From contig OX392529.1 of the NCBI GenBank assembly GCA_947623455.1, positions 2,852,001 to 2,916,000 of the forward strand: a stretch of 64,000 nucleotides of DNA. Reading direction: 5' to 3'. The translations under genes were made by a program, and so were the position numbers. Numbering within the stretch: the stretch's first letter is position 1; the number at the start of each line of letters is the position of its first letter. The notes beneath the pieces are model-generated. The model did not search any database and was not told where the DNA came from. It saw only the letters and a list, made by a program, of their open reading frames with translations. Of this stretch, positions 10,674-21,877 are shown piece by piece. Source of the DNA: Mimachlamys varia (Eukaryota; Mollusca; Bivalvia; Pectinida; Pectinidae).

Positions 10674-12723
10674 TAGAGTCAAGGTATGGATTTGGCTGGG
10701 TGTTTCTAGGTGTTGTACACTTCATTATGTATACCAGAACCATCGCCCTAGAGTCCAGGTATGGATTTGGCTGGGTGTTTCTAGGTGTTGTACACTTCAT
10801 TACCAGAACCATCGCCCTAGAGTCCAGGTATGGATTTGGCTGGGTGTTTCTAGGTGTTGTACACTTCATTACCAGAACCATCGCCCTAGAGTCCAGGTAT
10901 GGATTTGGCTGGGTGTTTCTAGGTGTTGTACACTTCATTACGTATACCAGAACCATCACCCTAGAGTCCAGGTATGGATTTGGCTGGGTGTTTCTAGGTG
11001 TTGTACACTTCATTACCAAAACCATCGCCCTAGAGTCCAGGTATGGATTTGGCTGGGTGTTTCTAGGTGTTGTACACTTCATTACCAGAACCATCACCCT
11101 AGAGTCCAGGTATGGATTTGGCTGGGTGTTTCTAGGTGTTGTACACTTCATTACCAAAACCATCGCCCTAGAGTCCAGGTATGGATTTGGCTGGGTGTTT
11201 CTAGGTGTTGTACACTTCATTACGTATACCAGAACCATCGCCCTAGAGTCCAGGTATGGATTTGGCTGGGTGTTTCTAGGTGTTGTACACTTCATTATGT
11301 ATACCAGAACCATCACCCTAGAGTCCAGGTATGGATTTGGCTGGGTGTTTCTAGGTGTTGTACACTTCATTACGTATACCAGAACCATCGCCCTAGAGTC
11401 CAGGTATGGATTTGGCTGGGTGTTTCTAGGTGTTGTACACTTCATTACGTATACCAGAACCATCGCCCTAGAGTCCAGGTATGGATTTGGCTGGGTGTTT
11501 CTAGGTGTTGTACACTTCATTACGTATACCAGAACCATCGCCCTAGAGTCCAGGTATGGATTTGGCTGGGTGTTTCTAGGTGTTGTACACTTCATTACCA
11601 GAACCATCGCCCTAGAGTCCAGGTATGGATTTGGCTGGGTGTTTCTAGGTGTTGTACACTTCATTACCAAAACCATCGCCCTAGAGTCCAGGTATGGATT
11701 TGGCTGGGTGTTTCTAGGTGTTGTACACTTCATTACGTATACCAGAACCATCGCCCTAGAGTCCAGGTATGGATTTGGCTGGGTGTTTCTAGGTGTTGCA
11801 CACTTCATTACGTATACCAGAACCATCGCCCTAGAGTCCAGGTATGGATTTGGCTGGGTGTTTCTAGGTGTTGTACACTTCATTACGTATACCAGAACCA
11901 TCGCCCTAGAGTCCAGGTATGGATTTGGCTGGGTGTTTCTAGGTGTTGTACACTTCATTATGTATACCAGAACCATCACCCTAGAGTCCAGGTATGGATT
12001 TGGCTGGGTGTTTCTAGGTGTTGTACACTTCATTACCAAAACCATCGCCCTAGAGTCCAGGTATGGATTTGGCTGGGTGTTTCTAGGTGTTGTACACTTC
12101 ATTACGTATACCAGAACCATCGCCCTAGAGTCCAGGTATGGATTTGGCTGGGTGTTTCTAGGTGTTGTACACTTCATTACGTATACCAGAACCATCGCCC
12201 TAGAGTCCAGGTATGGATTTGGCTGGATGTTTCTAGGTGTTGTACACTTCATTACGTATACCAGAACCATCGCCCTAGAGTCCAGGTATGGATTTGGCTG
12301 GGTGTTTCTAGGTGTTGTACACTTCATTATGTATACCAGAACCATCGCCCTAGAGTCCAGGTATGGATTTGGCTGGGTGTTTCTAGGTGTTGTACACTTC
12401 ATTATGTATACCAGAACCATCACCCTAGAGTCCAGGTATGGATTTGGCTGGATGTTTCTAGGTGTTGTACACTTCATTACGTATACCAGAACCATCGCCC
12501 TAGAGTCCAGGTATGGATTTGGCTGGGTGTTTCTAGGTGTTGTACACTTCATTATGTATACCAGAACCATCGCCCTAGAGTCCAGGTATGGATTTGGCTG
12601 GGTGTTTCTAGGTGTTGTACACTTCATTATGTATACCAGAACCATCGCCCTAGAGTCCAGGTATGGATTTGGCTGGGTGTTTCTAGGTGTTGTACACTTC
12701 ATTACGTACCAGAACCATCGCCC
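10674..12723. repeat. minisatellite, 75/66-bp units, 28 copies
   Basis: Units run CTAGAGTCCAGGTATGG, ATTTGGCTGGGTGTTTCTAG, GTGTTGTACACTTCATTA, then CCAGAACCATC(G/A)CC. The 75-bp form has an extra 9 bp (cgtatacca or tgtatacca). Both lengths are divisible by three, so two plus frames and one minus frame stay open for about 2 kb. Those 677-734 residue frames are by-products and no protein family is visible. Each unit also contains CCAG|GTATGG, a good 5' splice-site match, and TTACGTATACCAG, which resembles a 3' splice site. Confidence 0.95.
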
Positions 12724-13362
12724 TGGAGTGTTTCACCCAAACCCACATTTTGCCTCCCCCACCTCTGCTCCCGTAAGATCTCATCACAGGTAATTATAAG
12801 TCACAATCACACCTGTGATGATGCCCCAGAGGTTATTTGTGTGTCCAAGTATATTATATAAGCTTTTGATGAAATAATTAGCAAATAGGTGTGAAGTGAA
12901 TGAAATGATGATCAATTTGATGTTCTTATAAAAAGGTTTTATTGCAAATTCACACATTTTTTTCTAATATAACAAGTTTGTTGTGATGTCATCCCACATG
13001 CACAATACCTCGAAGCCGATATTTAAGAGGAAGGATAATGAAATTTTATAGAGCTTGAATAATGAACAGATTTAAAATGGACTGTCCAGTAAAAAAGGAG
13101 TGTAAAAAATACAATTTCTCTTTGTATTATGTTTTAAATTCTGAAATCACAGTACATCTCAGATGAACTTGTAATTTTGTAGTTATTTCTGCACAAAGCT
13201 GAAGCTAAGGAGAACCAAAAAGAAAATATTGAAGATTATAGAGCACCAAACAGATTTAAAATTGTCAGTCTAGAGAAAAAAGGAGTTTTAAAAGGACAGT
13301 ATAGAGAGCATATAAACTCATTGTACATGGTATATTTAAAAGATTTCTTATTTATCTTTCAG
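12724..13362. other. upstream region of the GT11 gene
   Basis: No coding sequence recognised. TCATCACAG|GTAATT near 12790 could be the 3' edge of an untranslated exon lying after the 75-bp array, but nothing confirms it. Confidence 0.35.
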
Positions 13363-13443
13363 AATCCAGAATCTCCCGGATTGAAGTCTGTCTAGTAAAG
13401 AAAATGAGGTTACGTATCTTCAGAAGCTGTTTCCGCGTGAGAG
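13363..13443 (+). CDS. GT11 fucosyltransferase-like gene, exon 1 (coding from 13404)
   Basis: A predicted small exon lies between the acceptor TTTATCTTTCAG (ends 13362) and the donor GAG|GTACGG (13444). From ATG 13404 it encodes MRLRIFRSCFRVR plus one base of the next codon, in phase 1. Joined to the acceptor at 15096 it reads R-G-V-Y-Q-M-T-G and runs without a break into the exon-2 frame. The arginine-rich tail directly before a 16-residue hydrophobic stretch is the expected layout of a type II Golgi membrane enzyme. The frame is also open upstream to the acceptor, so an earlier coding exon is possible. The alternative donor CGC|GTGAGA would put a stop in the next exon. Without this exon the protein would start at the methionine at 15108. 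Confidence 0.65.
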
Positions 13444-15096
13444 GTACGGTTAGACTGCATGTACGTTGTACATGTGTTAGTATATATATAGTTGCTGTCA
13501 GATAGTGACGGAAATCTGTTAAAAAATCATAATAAATTTGTTATTGTTTCATTATTTATGGGACTTAGCACCCAAATAAGGTGAGAAAACTACCATATCA
13601 TCAATGGACAATGTTGCTATCTTTACATTATAGATTTCTTTTTTATAACGAAAGAATTTCAAGCAAATAGTAAAAGTCATAAGAAAGACTGCACTTGTGA
13701 GTCATTTTTACATCTAAAACATTTAACACATTCATTTTAATGAAGAACCATTAAATCGGTAATGGATTTTGTTAATGGAGAGTTATAATCAGAAAGGGCT
13801 GGCAAACCGATCAATTTTTATCATAATCAACTATCAGCCCGTCCATCACTACTCTCAGACAGATTTGTCCTTAAGATTTTAACCTCACCTTACCTTTTGG
13901 TAAAAACACCAAAATAAAACCCGTTTTTTGGCACGTTTCCACAGATTTCCACACGTCACTGTTTAAATATTTGAGTGTTGATAGTAGGCTGCCTGATATA
14001 AGCTACAGGGTATTTATTAGAAACATAAAAACCAATTGTAATATAAATATGATATTCAAACAGATCAGTAAACCATCAAATGTATTAATCAGACACGTAT
14101 TTCAAAGTAGCGAAACAAAAAATGTTTCAATGATAATTATGATGCATAAAAAAAATTAGTACTCTAGGTATATAACATTGGATTATCTTCCCTGAAACAT
14201 GGTAAATACTTTAAAAAAATAATTTTAACTATATGGATATGGTAAATATTTATAAGGTCCCCCCAACACAAACACACAAGGTCATACATCAGGTAGGTTT
14301 ATGTCAGTCTGATAAAGTTCTGTTATATCAGGTGAAATGTGAGTAGTTTATCTGTATTACCTGTACAAGTGATTAGTTACGAGACATAGGGTACATCAGG
14401 TAGGTTTATGTCAGACTGATAAAGTTCTGTTATATCAGGTGAAATGTGAGTAGTTTATCTGTATTACCTGTACAAGTGATAAGTTACGAGACATAGGGAT
14501 ACATCAGGTAGGTTTATATCAGTCTGATAAAGTACTGTTATATCAGGTGAAATGTGAGTAGTTTATCTGTATTACCTGTACAAGGGATTAGTTACGAGAC
14601 ATAGGGATACATCAGGTAGGTTTATGTCAGACTGATAAAGTTCTGTTATATCAGGTGAAATGTGAGTAGTTTATCTGTATTACCTGTACAAGTGATAAGT
14701 TACGAGACATAGGGATACATCAGGTAGGTTTATGTCAGACTGATAAAGTTCTGTTATATCAGGTGAAATGTGAGTAGTTTATCTGTATTACCTGTACAAG
14801 TGATTAGTTACGAGACATAGGGATACATCAGGTAGGTTTATATATGTCAGACTGATATAGTTCTGTTATATCAGGTGAAATGTGAGTAGTTTACCTGTAT
14901 TACCTGTACAAGTGATTAGTTACAAGACATAGGGATACATCAGGTAGGTTTATGTCAGTCTGATAAAGTTCTGTTATATCAGGTGAAATGTGAGTAGTTT
15001 ATCTGTATTACCTGTACAAGTGATTAGTTACGAGACATAGGGATACATCAGGTAGGTTTAAGTCAGACTGATAAAGTTCTGGCCTTGTTTTTACAG
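13444..15096 (+). other. intron of the GT11 gene
   Basis: Predicted GT-AG intron of 1653 bp. The left half (13444-14282) is plain AT-rich sequence. The right half is filled by a 108-bp minisatellite that runs to within ~14 bases of the acceptor GTTTTTACAG. Confidence 0.6.
14283..15083. repeat. intronic minisatellite, 108-bp unit, ~7.4 copies
   Basis: CATCAGGTAGGTTTA recurs at 14287, 14394, 14502, 14610, 14718, 14826, 14938 and 15046. Each unit contains CATCAG|GTAGGT, close to a consensus 5' splice site, and TTATATCAG|GTGAAATG. The last partial unit breaks off at GATAAAGTTCT and is followed directly by the true acceptor of exon 2. Confidence 0.9.
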
Positions 15097-16007
15097 GTGT
15101 GTACCAGATGACGGGCTACCTACTCCTGCTCCTGTTTATGCTGCTCACCCTACAGCTTCGGGACACCATATCAGACTGTACAATCTTCAGCCTTCAGAAT
15201 ACAGTATTCTTCCGTCCGCGCCCTCACTTCTTCTGTATCAAGTTCAGTGGTAACTTGGGCGACCAAATGTTTCAGTATGCTTTCCTGCTGACCCTGCGGA
15301 TACGCTACAGTGCAGAGGTCATTATCCCCTCTAATAATATACTCACTCCAGTGTTTGATATTGTTCCACAAAACGAATTTATTCTTCAATACTGTGATTG
15401 TTTTTCCAAGAGAACTGAGCGGGAGACTAAATACGGTTTTGATCCAGCACTATTAAATGTGGATATTAACTTTAAGGGCAAGTTTAGAAACTTGAAGTAT
15501 TTTGAGAGTCAAGTTGATGAAGTGCGTTCCAGGTTCCACCCTAAAACATGGATCACCTCTAAAGTTCACCGCGAACTGAACCAAGTAAGACGGACACATT
15601 CTTATAAAAACTCCACTTTAGTTGGTATTTATTTAGAGGACCCCATTGTAACAGTTGATAAAGCAAGTGTGGAGAATTTCCTACAGAAAGCAATGCAGCT
15701 GTACAGGGAACACTATACCAGTGTCATGTTTGTTTGTGTGATAAAACAAGGAGTGAAAACAGTATGGATGAATTACGAATTTGTCCGTTTAAAGGATGTG
15801 TCTGTGTTAGAGGAGACGAGTGAGGAGGTGGCCCTCGGACTGCTGGCGGGGGTTGATCACTCTATTGTTCTGGCCGAGTCGCTTGCCTGGTGGGGCGCTT
15901 GGTTAGCCGGGGGAAAGGTTGTCTACTATCAGCACAGCCCAGCCAGTACTGACAGCACCCACTCCGACAATATCAAATACCCTCCCAACTGGGTCGCATT
16001 AAGTTAA
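15097..16007 (+). CDS. GT11 alpha-1,2-fucosyltransferase-like protein, exon 2 (catalytic domain)
   Basis: Likely a Golgi type II enzyme of glycosyltransferase family 11 that adds fucose to galactose on glycans. The spliced product is 316 residues, near the usual length for the family (human FUT2 is about 343, from memory). Visible features are a membrane anchor at residues ~19-34 (TGYLLLLLFMLLTLQL), the family motif GNLGDQMFQYA at 65-75, KYGFDPALL then KFRNLKYF at ~125-148, an N-glycosylation sequon NST at 185, and the C-terminal AWWGAWLAGGKVVYY at ~277-291 with YPPNW near the end. The usual HxRRxD motif after the LVGI strand is missing: here it reads LVGIYLEDPIV (188-198). The SDD-type loop is also replaced by VIKQGVKTVW. 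The fold is therefore convincing, but enzyme activity is doubtful. The stop at 16007 lies in a 47-bp tandem duplication. Confidence 0.88.
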
Positions 16008-16057
16008 CCTTCGACAACACCAAATACCCTCCCAACTGGGTCGCATTAAGTTAACTC
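15964..16057. repeat. 47-bp tandem duplication over the stop codon
   Basis: The segment CGACAAtAtCAAATACCCTC.. through GTCGCATTAAGTTAAC at 15965-16008 is repeated 47 bp downstream with two C/T changes. It duplicates the last 14 codons and the TAA of the fucosyltransferase-like gene. The second copy lies in the 3' untranslated region. Confidence 0.95.
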
Positions 16058-16132
16058 TCAGGAAATATAAAATATAAGCTTCATTTATTTTACAACAATT
16101 ATGGAATAAGTTATCCAGCTTATATTAATCAC

Positions 16133-16293
16133 TCTTGTTGGTCTTATAATGGTCTTATTGTTGGAGGAAACCAGAGTACCAGGAGAAAATCCAGGTGATT
16201 TGGCAGATGACCCATACCTTTACACGTCCGATCGGGAATCAAACCCCTGTCGCCTTGGTGAAAGCAAATGCGCTATCTACTGCACCACCTGAA
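16133..16293 (-). mobile_element. tRNA-derived SINE
   Basis: On the minus strand, GGTGGTGCAGTAGATAGCGC carries an A-box-like element (about 16269-16280) and GGGTTTGATTCC a B-box-like element (about 16235-16246). Then comes a conserved central body, TTTTCTCCTGGTACTCTGG and TTTCCTCCAACAA. The tail is a short repeat of ATAAGACC. This is the head-body-tail layout of a tRNA-related SINE; the body resembles the domain shared by metazoan and bivalve SINEs. Confidence 0.75.
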
Positions 16294-16524
16294 CACCTGC
16301 TCTCTGGGTTGATAAATAGTCTACCATGACAGCATTTCAAATACATACAATATCTTTAATATTAACACAGTAACACACAATCTGCTTCATGTGTACAATC
16401 ACCATGTTTGATGTTCATTTTGTTGCGAGTCGAAATCCAGATGTTTCAAATATTCCCATTGGTCTGTCAAGGTTTGAAACATCAAAGTTTGACAGTAGTT
16501 TCCTGTCTTGGTGCCATATTGGTC

Positions 16525-17640
16525 TGTCATTGTGTCTCCCCTCCTGGGTCCCAAATATACAGGTACCATTGTTCCTCCCCTCCTGGGTCCCCAATATACA
16601 GGTACCATTGTGTCTCCCCTCCTGGGTCCCCAATATACAGGTACCATTGTGCCTCCCCTCCTGGGTCCCCAATATACAGGTACCATTGTGCCTCCCCTCC
16701 TCGGTCCCCAATATACAGGTACCATTGTGTCTCCCCTCCTGGGTCCCCAATATACAGGTACCATTGTGTCTCCCCTCCTGGGTCCCCAATATACAGGTAC
16801 CATTGTGCCTCCCCTCCTGGGTCCCCAATATACAGGTACCATTGTGTCTCCCCTCCTGGGTCCCCAATATACAGGTACCATTGTGTCTCCCCTCCTGGGT
16901 CCCCAATATACACGTACCATTGTGCCTCCCCTCTTGGGTCCCCAATATACAGGTATCATTGTGTCTCCCCTCCTGGGTCCCCAATATACACGTACCATTG
17001 TGCCTCCCCTCTTGGGTCCCCAATATACAGGTATCATTGTGTCTCTCCTCCTGGGTCCCCAATATACAGGTACCATTGTTCCTCCCCTCCAGGGTCCCCA
17101 ATATACAGGTACCATTGTTCCTCCCCTCCTGGGTCCCCAATATACAGGTACCATTGTGTCTCCCCTCCTGGGTCCCCAATATACAGGTACCATTGTGCCT
17201 CCCCTCCTGGGTCCCCAATATACACGTACCATTGTTCCTCCCCTCCTGGGTCCCCAATATACAGGTACAATGGTGTCTCCCCTCCTGGGTCCCCAATATA
17301 CAGGTACCATTGTTCCTCCCCTCCTGGGTCCCCAATATACAGGTATCATTGTGTCTCCCCTCCTGGGTCCCCAATATACAGGTACCATTGTGTCTCCCCT
17401 CCTGGGTCCCCAATATACAGGTACCATTATTCCTCCCCTCCTGGGTCCCCAATATACAGGTACCATTGTTCCTCCCCTCCAGGGTCCCCAATATACAGGT
17501 ACCATTGTGCCTCCCCTCCTGGGTCCCCAATATACAGGTACCATTGTTCCTCCCCTCCTGGGTCCCCAATATACACGTACCATTGTTCCTCCCCTCCTGG
17601 GTCCCCAATATATAGTTATCATTAATTTTGTGCCTCCCTT
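16525..17640. repeat. minisatellite, 39-bp unit, ~28 copies
   Basis: Unit: CCATTGTGTCTCCCCTCCTG, GGTCCCCAATATACAGGTA. Since 39 is divisible by three, up to five frames stay open for about 400 codons; none is a gene. Diverged units with TTGGTTCCCAATATGTAG and similar sequence continue to about 17860. A 78-bp two-unit step is seen at 16911/16989. Confidence 0.95.
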
Positions 17641-18149
17641 GCTGTGTCCCAAATACATAGATATTTGCCTTCCCTTCTGGGTCCCAAATATTTAGATATT
17701 ATCATGTCCCTGCCCCCTGGGTTCCCATATATATAGAAATTATTTTGTCTCTCCATTATACAGTTATCAATGTGCCTCCCCTCCTTGGTTCCCAATATGT
17801 AGATATTATTTTGTCTCCCCAATTTACATTATTTTTTCTCTCCCTTTATGATGCTCCTGTAGTACATGTTAAGTGCCCCTCACCTGGACCCCTGTGTATC
17901 ACCTCATGCGACCTCTGTTAAAGTCCTATATGCCCTTTTGGTCCCCTAGGTCACTGATACATGCTTGTACTAGTGACCTGTACAGTAGATACAGTAGCGG
18001 TTCCTCTCCCCACTGTACAGTATTATAACTGCACCTCCTAGGTCTTTTGATGTGTCTAATCTTTATGGTCACTGCTTCTTCTTTGTGCAATACATTTTTC
18101 TTATCTGCTTATTATTAAATTTCTGTTGTGGTCATTATTAACATTTTGT
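17641..18149. other. diverged repeat tail and plain sequence
   Basis: Degenerate 39-bp-like units run to about 17860. After that I see no gene or structure until the next array. Confidence 0.45.
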
Positions 18150-19435
18150 ACAGTACAGTATTTGCTGTGATGACATTTGTACAGTATTTGCTGTGATAAC
18201 ATTTGTGCAGTATTTGCTGTGATGACATTTGTACAGTATTTGCTGTGATGACATTTGTACAGTATTTGCTGCGATGACATTTGTACAGTATTTGCTGTGA
18301 TGACATTTGTACAGTATTTGCTGTGATGACATTTGTACAGTATTTGCTGTGATGACATTTGTACAGTATTTGCTGCGATGACATTTGTACAGTATTTGCT
18401 GCGATGACATTTGTACAGTATTTGCTGCGATGACATTTGTACAGTATTTGCTGCGATGACATTTGTACAGTATTTGCTGCGATGACATTTGTACAGTATT
18501 TGCTGCGATGACATTTGTACAGTATTTGCTGTGATGACATTTGTACAGTATTTGCTGTGATGACATTAGTGCAGTATTTGCTGCGATGACATTTGTACAG
18601 TATTTGCTGCGATGACATTTGTGTAGTATTTGCTGTGATAACATTTGTGCAGTATTTGCTGTGATGACATTTGTACAGTATTTGCTGTGATGACATTAGT
18701 GCAGTATTTGCTGCGATGACATTTGTACAGTATTTGCTGTGATGACATTTGTACAGTATTTGCTGTGATAACATTTGTGCAGTATTTGCTGTGATGACAT
18801 TTGTACAGTATTTGCTGTGATGACATTTGTGCAGTATTTGCTGCAATGACATTTGTACAGTATTTGCTGCGATGACATTTGTACAGTATTTGCTGCGATG
18901 ACATTTGTGCAGTATTTGCTGCGATGACATTTGTACAGTATTTGCTGCGATGACATTTGTACAGTATTTGCTGTGATGACATTTGTGCAGTATTTGCTGC
19001 GATGACATTTGTGCAGTATTTGCTGCGATGACATTTGTACAGTATTTGCTGTGATGACATTTGTGCAGTATTTGCTGCGATGACATTTGTGCAGTATTTG
19101 CTGCGATGACATTTGTGTAGTATTTGCTGTGATGACATTTGTGCAGTATTTGCTGCGATGACATTTGTACAGTATTTGCTGTGATGACATTTGTACAGTA
19201 TTTGCTGTGATAACATTTGTACAGTATTTGCTGTGATGACATTTGTACAGTATTTGCTGCGATGACATTTGTACAGTATTTGCTGCGATGACATTTGTAC
19301 AGTATTTGCTGTGATGACATTTGTGCAGTATTTGCTGCGATGACATTTGTGTAGTATTTGCTGTGATGACATTTGTGCAGTATTTGCTGCGATGACATTT
19401 GTACAGTATTTGCTGTGACGACATTTGTACAGTAT
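18150..19435. repeat. minisatellite, 26-bp unit, ~49 copies
   Basis: Unit GACATTTGTACAGTATTTGC plus TG(C/T)GAT. Variation is confined to a few C/T or A/G positions (GTAC/GTGC, GCGA/GTGA, GTAG). Three units make 78 bp, which gives several overlapping minus frames of 137-427 codons. These are artefacts. Confidence 0.95.
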
Positions 19436-19477
19436 ATTACAACAGAGATTTATGTCTGATGATTTAGTCTTGACTAA

Positions 19478-19840
19478 AACTGAAGTAAAACCTCTGAGGG
19501 TCTCAGTCAGTGTTAGACACAAGTAAAACCTCTGAGGGTATCAGTGGTGTCTCGGTCAGCGTTAGACCCGAGTAAAACCTCTGAATGTCTCAGTGGTGTC
19601 TCAGTCAGTGTTAGATGCAAGTAAAACCTCTGAGGGTCCCAGTGGTGTCTCGGTCAGTGTTAGACGCGAGTAAAACCTCTGAAGGTCTCAGTGTTAGACG
19701 CAAGTAAAACCTCTGAGGGTCCCAGTGGTATCTCGATCAGTGTTAGACGCGAGTAAAACCTCTGAGGGTCCCCGTGGTGTCTCGGTCAGTGTTTGACGCG
19801 AGTAAAACCTCTGAAGGTTTCAGTGGTGTCTCAGTGCCAT
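19478..19840. repeat. minisatellite, ~49-bp unit, ~7 copies
   Basis: Units of GTAAAACCTCTGAGGGTCTC, AGTGGTGTCTCGGTCAGTG, TTAGACGC(G/A)A, with shorter variants that lack the middle part. Confidence 0.85.
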
Positions 19841-20200
19841 ATTTATCTCCCCTTTTAATGTTTGCTTTGATATTGTTATGTAGGAAATGAAGTTGTATTG
19901 AAAGCAGCTGGTTCAAAGTATAAACTTAACTTATAACAAAATTAGCCTTTTGACTTGTTTGACTGTAGAAATGTTCTGTTTTTAACTTGCTTGATATGGA
20001 CTTTCTTGATCATGGACAGTATTCATGGAGAGAACTATTTTTTTACTTGTTGTAAATAGCTCATCTTGATCATGGAAATATATATTCAGATATTGATGTT
20101 TGAACATTATTTATCAGGTGGTATGTCGACCTATTTAAGTAAGCATGATGAGGTCATTGTATTTGATCATACATATACTGACTATCATTGTTTTGGTAAG
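19841..20200. other. unannotated AT-rich gap
   Basis: Nothing recognisable apart from two short TTGATCATGGA repeats (20007-20074). Confidence 0.4.
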
Positions 20201-20311
20201 ACAATAAAACCTTGTTATACTGGCAGTGGCTGTGCTGTTGTTTATACAGAAAATCTTGATATACAATAATACCTTGTTATAATGCCAGTGTCTGTGCTGT
20301 AGTATATACAG
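20201..20311. repeat. ~61-bp tandem duplication
   Basis: ACCTTGTTATACTGGCAGTG followed by gctgtgctgt..atacag is repeated once with scattered changes (ACCTTGTTATAATGCCAGTG), immediately before the next mobile element. Confidence 0.75.
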
Positions 20312-21237
20312 ACAAGAGCACCGCCAGTGGAGGCATGATACGCCCGTCATACCCTATCGAAAGTATAATGGTATGGAAACACCAAAAAAAAATTCTGACA
20401 TTTTCCACATAATGCCCTAAATTGAATCAGATATGAAGTTCCAAAGGGCCATAACTCTTGTAAATACTGTCAAATCAAACTGTCATTCAGAAAATCACAA
20501 CTTCATGTCATGATGATTAAGCTTAGCAAGTTTGAAAGATATCAATTACTAATATCAACTGAAAACTGTAGGACAAGATCTCTGGACAAACAACAATTTA
20601 CAACAGAAATGCATTTTTTACATATAAATGCCTATATTTTGCAACTGCAACTTTGCAATGATGTTACGCAAAAAGTTGAAATAACTTAACAAAACCCGTA
20701 ACATATGTTAAATATGATAGCTTTTCGAAGTACTACACCATGTTTTAGAGAAGTTGAAGGAAATACAAAAAAGTTCTGACAATTTCTACATAATGCCCCA
20801 AATTGTTGGAGAAGATCTCCAGACAAATAACAGTTTACGACAGAAATGCATTGTCTACATAATGCCTATATTTAACTATGAAATGCTGTTACGCGAAAAG
20901 TTGAAATAACGCAACAAAACCCGTAATTTATGTTAAAAACAATAGCTTTTCTAAGTACCATACCAAATTTTTGAGGAATTGAAGAAAACACAAAAAGGTT
21001 CTGACGTTTTCTACATAATGGCCGAAATTACGTCCCAAAGGGCTATAACTCTAGTGAATATTGTCGAATCAAACTGTCTTTCAGGAAAACACAACTTCAT
21101 GTCATGGTTGTCAAGCCTAGCAAATTTGAAAGAAATCGGTTGAAAACTGTAGGAGGAGATCTCCAGACAAATAAAAATTTACAATGGATAGACAATGCCA
21201 TACCATGTTAAGTCCCGTCATTTTTGAGGGGCGTATA
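20312..21237 (+). mobile_element. dispersed element starting ACAAGAGCACCGCC, with internal ~260-bp repeats
   Basis: The left end ACAAGAGCACCGCCAGTGGA forms a hairpin (CCGCC/GGAGGC) followed by ATACGCCCGTCAT. The right end is CCCGTCATTTTTGAGGGGCG then TAT, so the ends share an inverted ATACGCC..CGTCA motif. Inside, two to three diverged copies of a block with GTTCTGAC..TTTCTACATAATG, AAAGGG(C)CATAACTCT and GATCTCCAGACAAA repeat. There is no coding capacity, so it is non-autonomous. Confidence 0.65.
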
Positions 21238-21870
21238 AAAAAGCACAGTTAAATTTTTTTTTTTTAATTTAACGCATCATTTCCTGAAAATATATCATAA
21301 AACTTACTCTTTCACTTTATTACACAAATTAAAAGTTTCAGCAAACGCTGATAATAACTACTTTTAAGTATCGTCAAATAATTATTTGACCCGTTGTAAT
21401 TCATATATTATCTTCTGTAAACATAATTATACCCGTCTCATCCTGCGCAAATGCATGATCTGAGTAAGTGTTACCGAACAGGGCTGATCCTCCACCTAAC
21501 AGACACTATATGAAAACAATATGGCCATTGACAGCAAGCTTTACAATGAAAACTTGTTGATTTCAACAATAAGCAGTCATGTCTTATTTGCCTACATCCA
21601 AAATAAAGGCGACACAACCAGTTAAATCATACACATACCTACACATGCTTGTTTCAGTCATGTTTGTTTTGAAAGAAGTTGGACGTCGAAATGGTCATGT
21701 GGCGGTCATGACCTAATCAGCAAGCTACTAGGTGAAACCGACATGGCTTTGGGAAGCCATGCGAAGTGAGCTACGTTGCAAGACCATGAACAAGGCCAGC
21801 CAGTGGGGGTAACACGGAAATGAAGGGCTTGTGGTTGTGTATAGAATGTAGGTGGCATGGAATATCATGG
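21238..21870. other. unannotated gap
   Basis: No gene, RNA or repeat recognised. Confidence 0.4.
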
Positions 21871-21877
21871 TGTTTTT

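Noticed and set aside
10616..12861. Overlapping 677-734 residue open frames on both strands
   Set aside because: Units of 75 and 66 bp are multiples of three, so any frame without a stop in one unit stays open. Three frames are open at once and no domain is visible.
15171..15389. 72-codon minus-strand ORF
   Set aside because: Antisense shadow of the fucosyltransferase-like exon.
16133..16293. A functional tRNA gene on the minus strand
   Set aside because: A- and B-box-like motifs are present, but the cloverleaf is not intact and a SINE body and tail follow.
16389..17695. Six overlapping ~400-codon frames
   Set aside because: By-product of a 39-bp minisatellite; there is no start context, domain or splice evidence.
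18101..19522. Minus-strand CHRSKYCTNVI-type repeat proteins
   Set aside because: A 26-bp repeat read in all three frames; pure repeat artefact.
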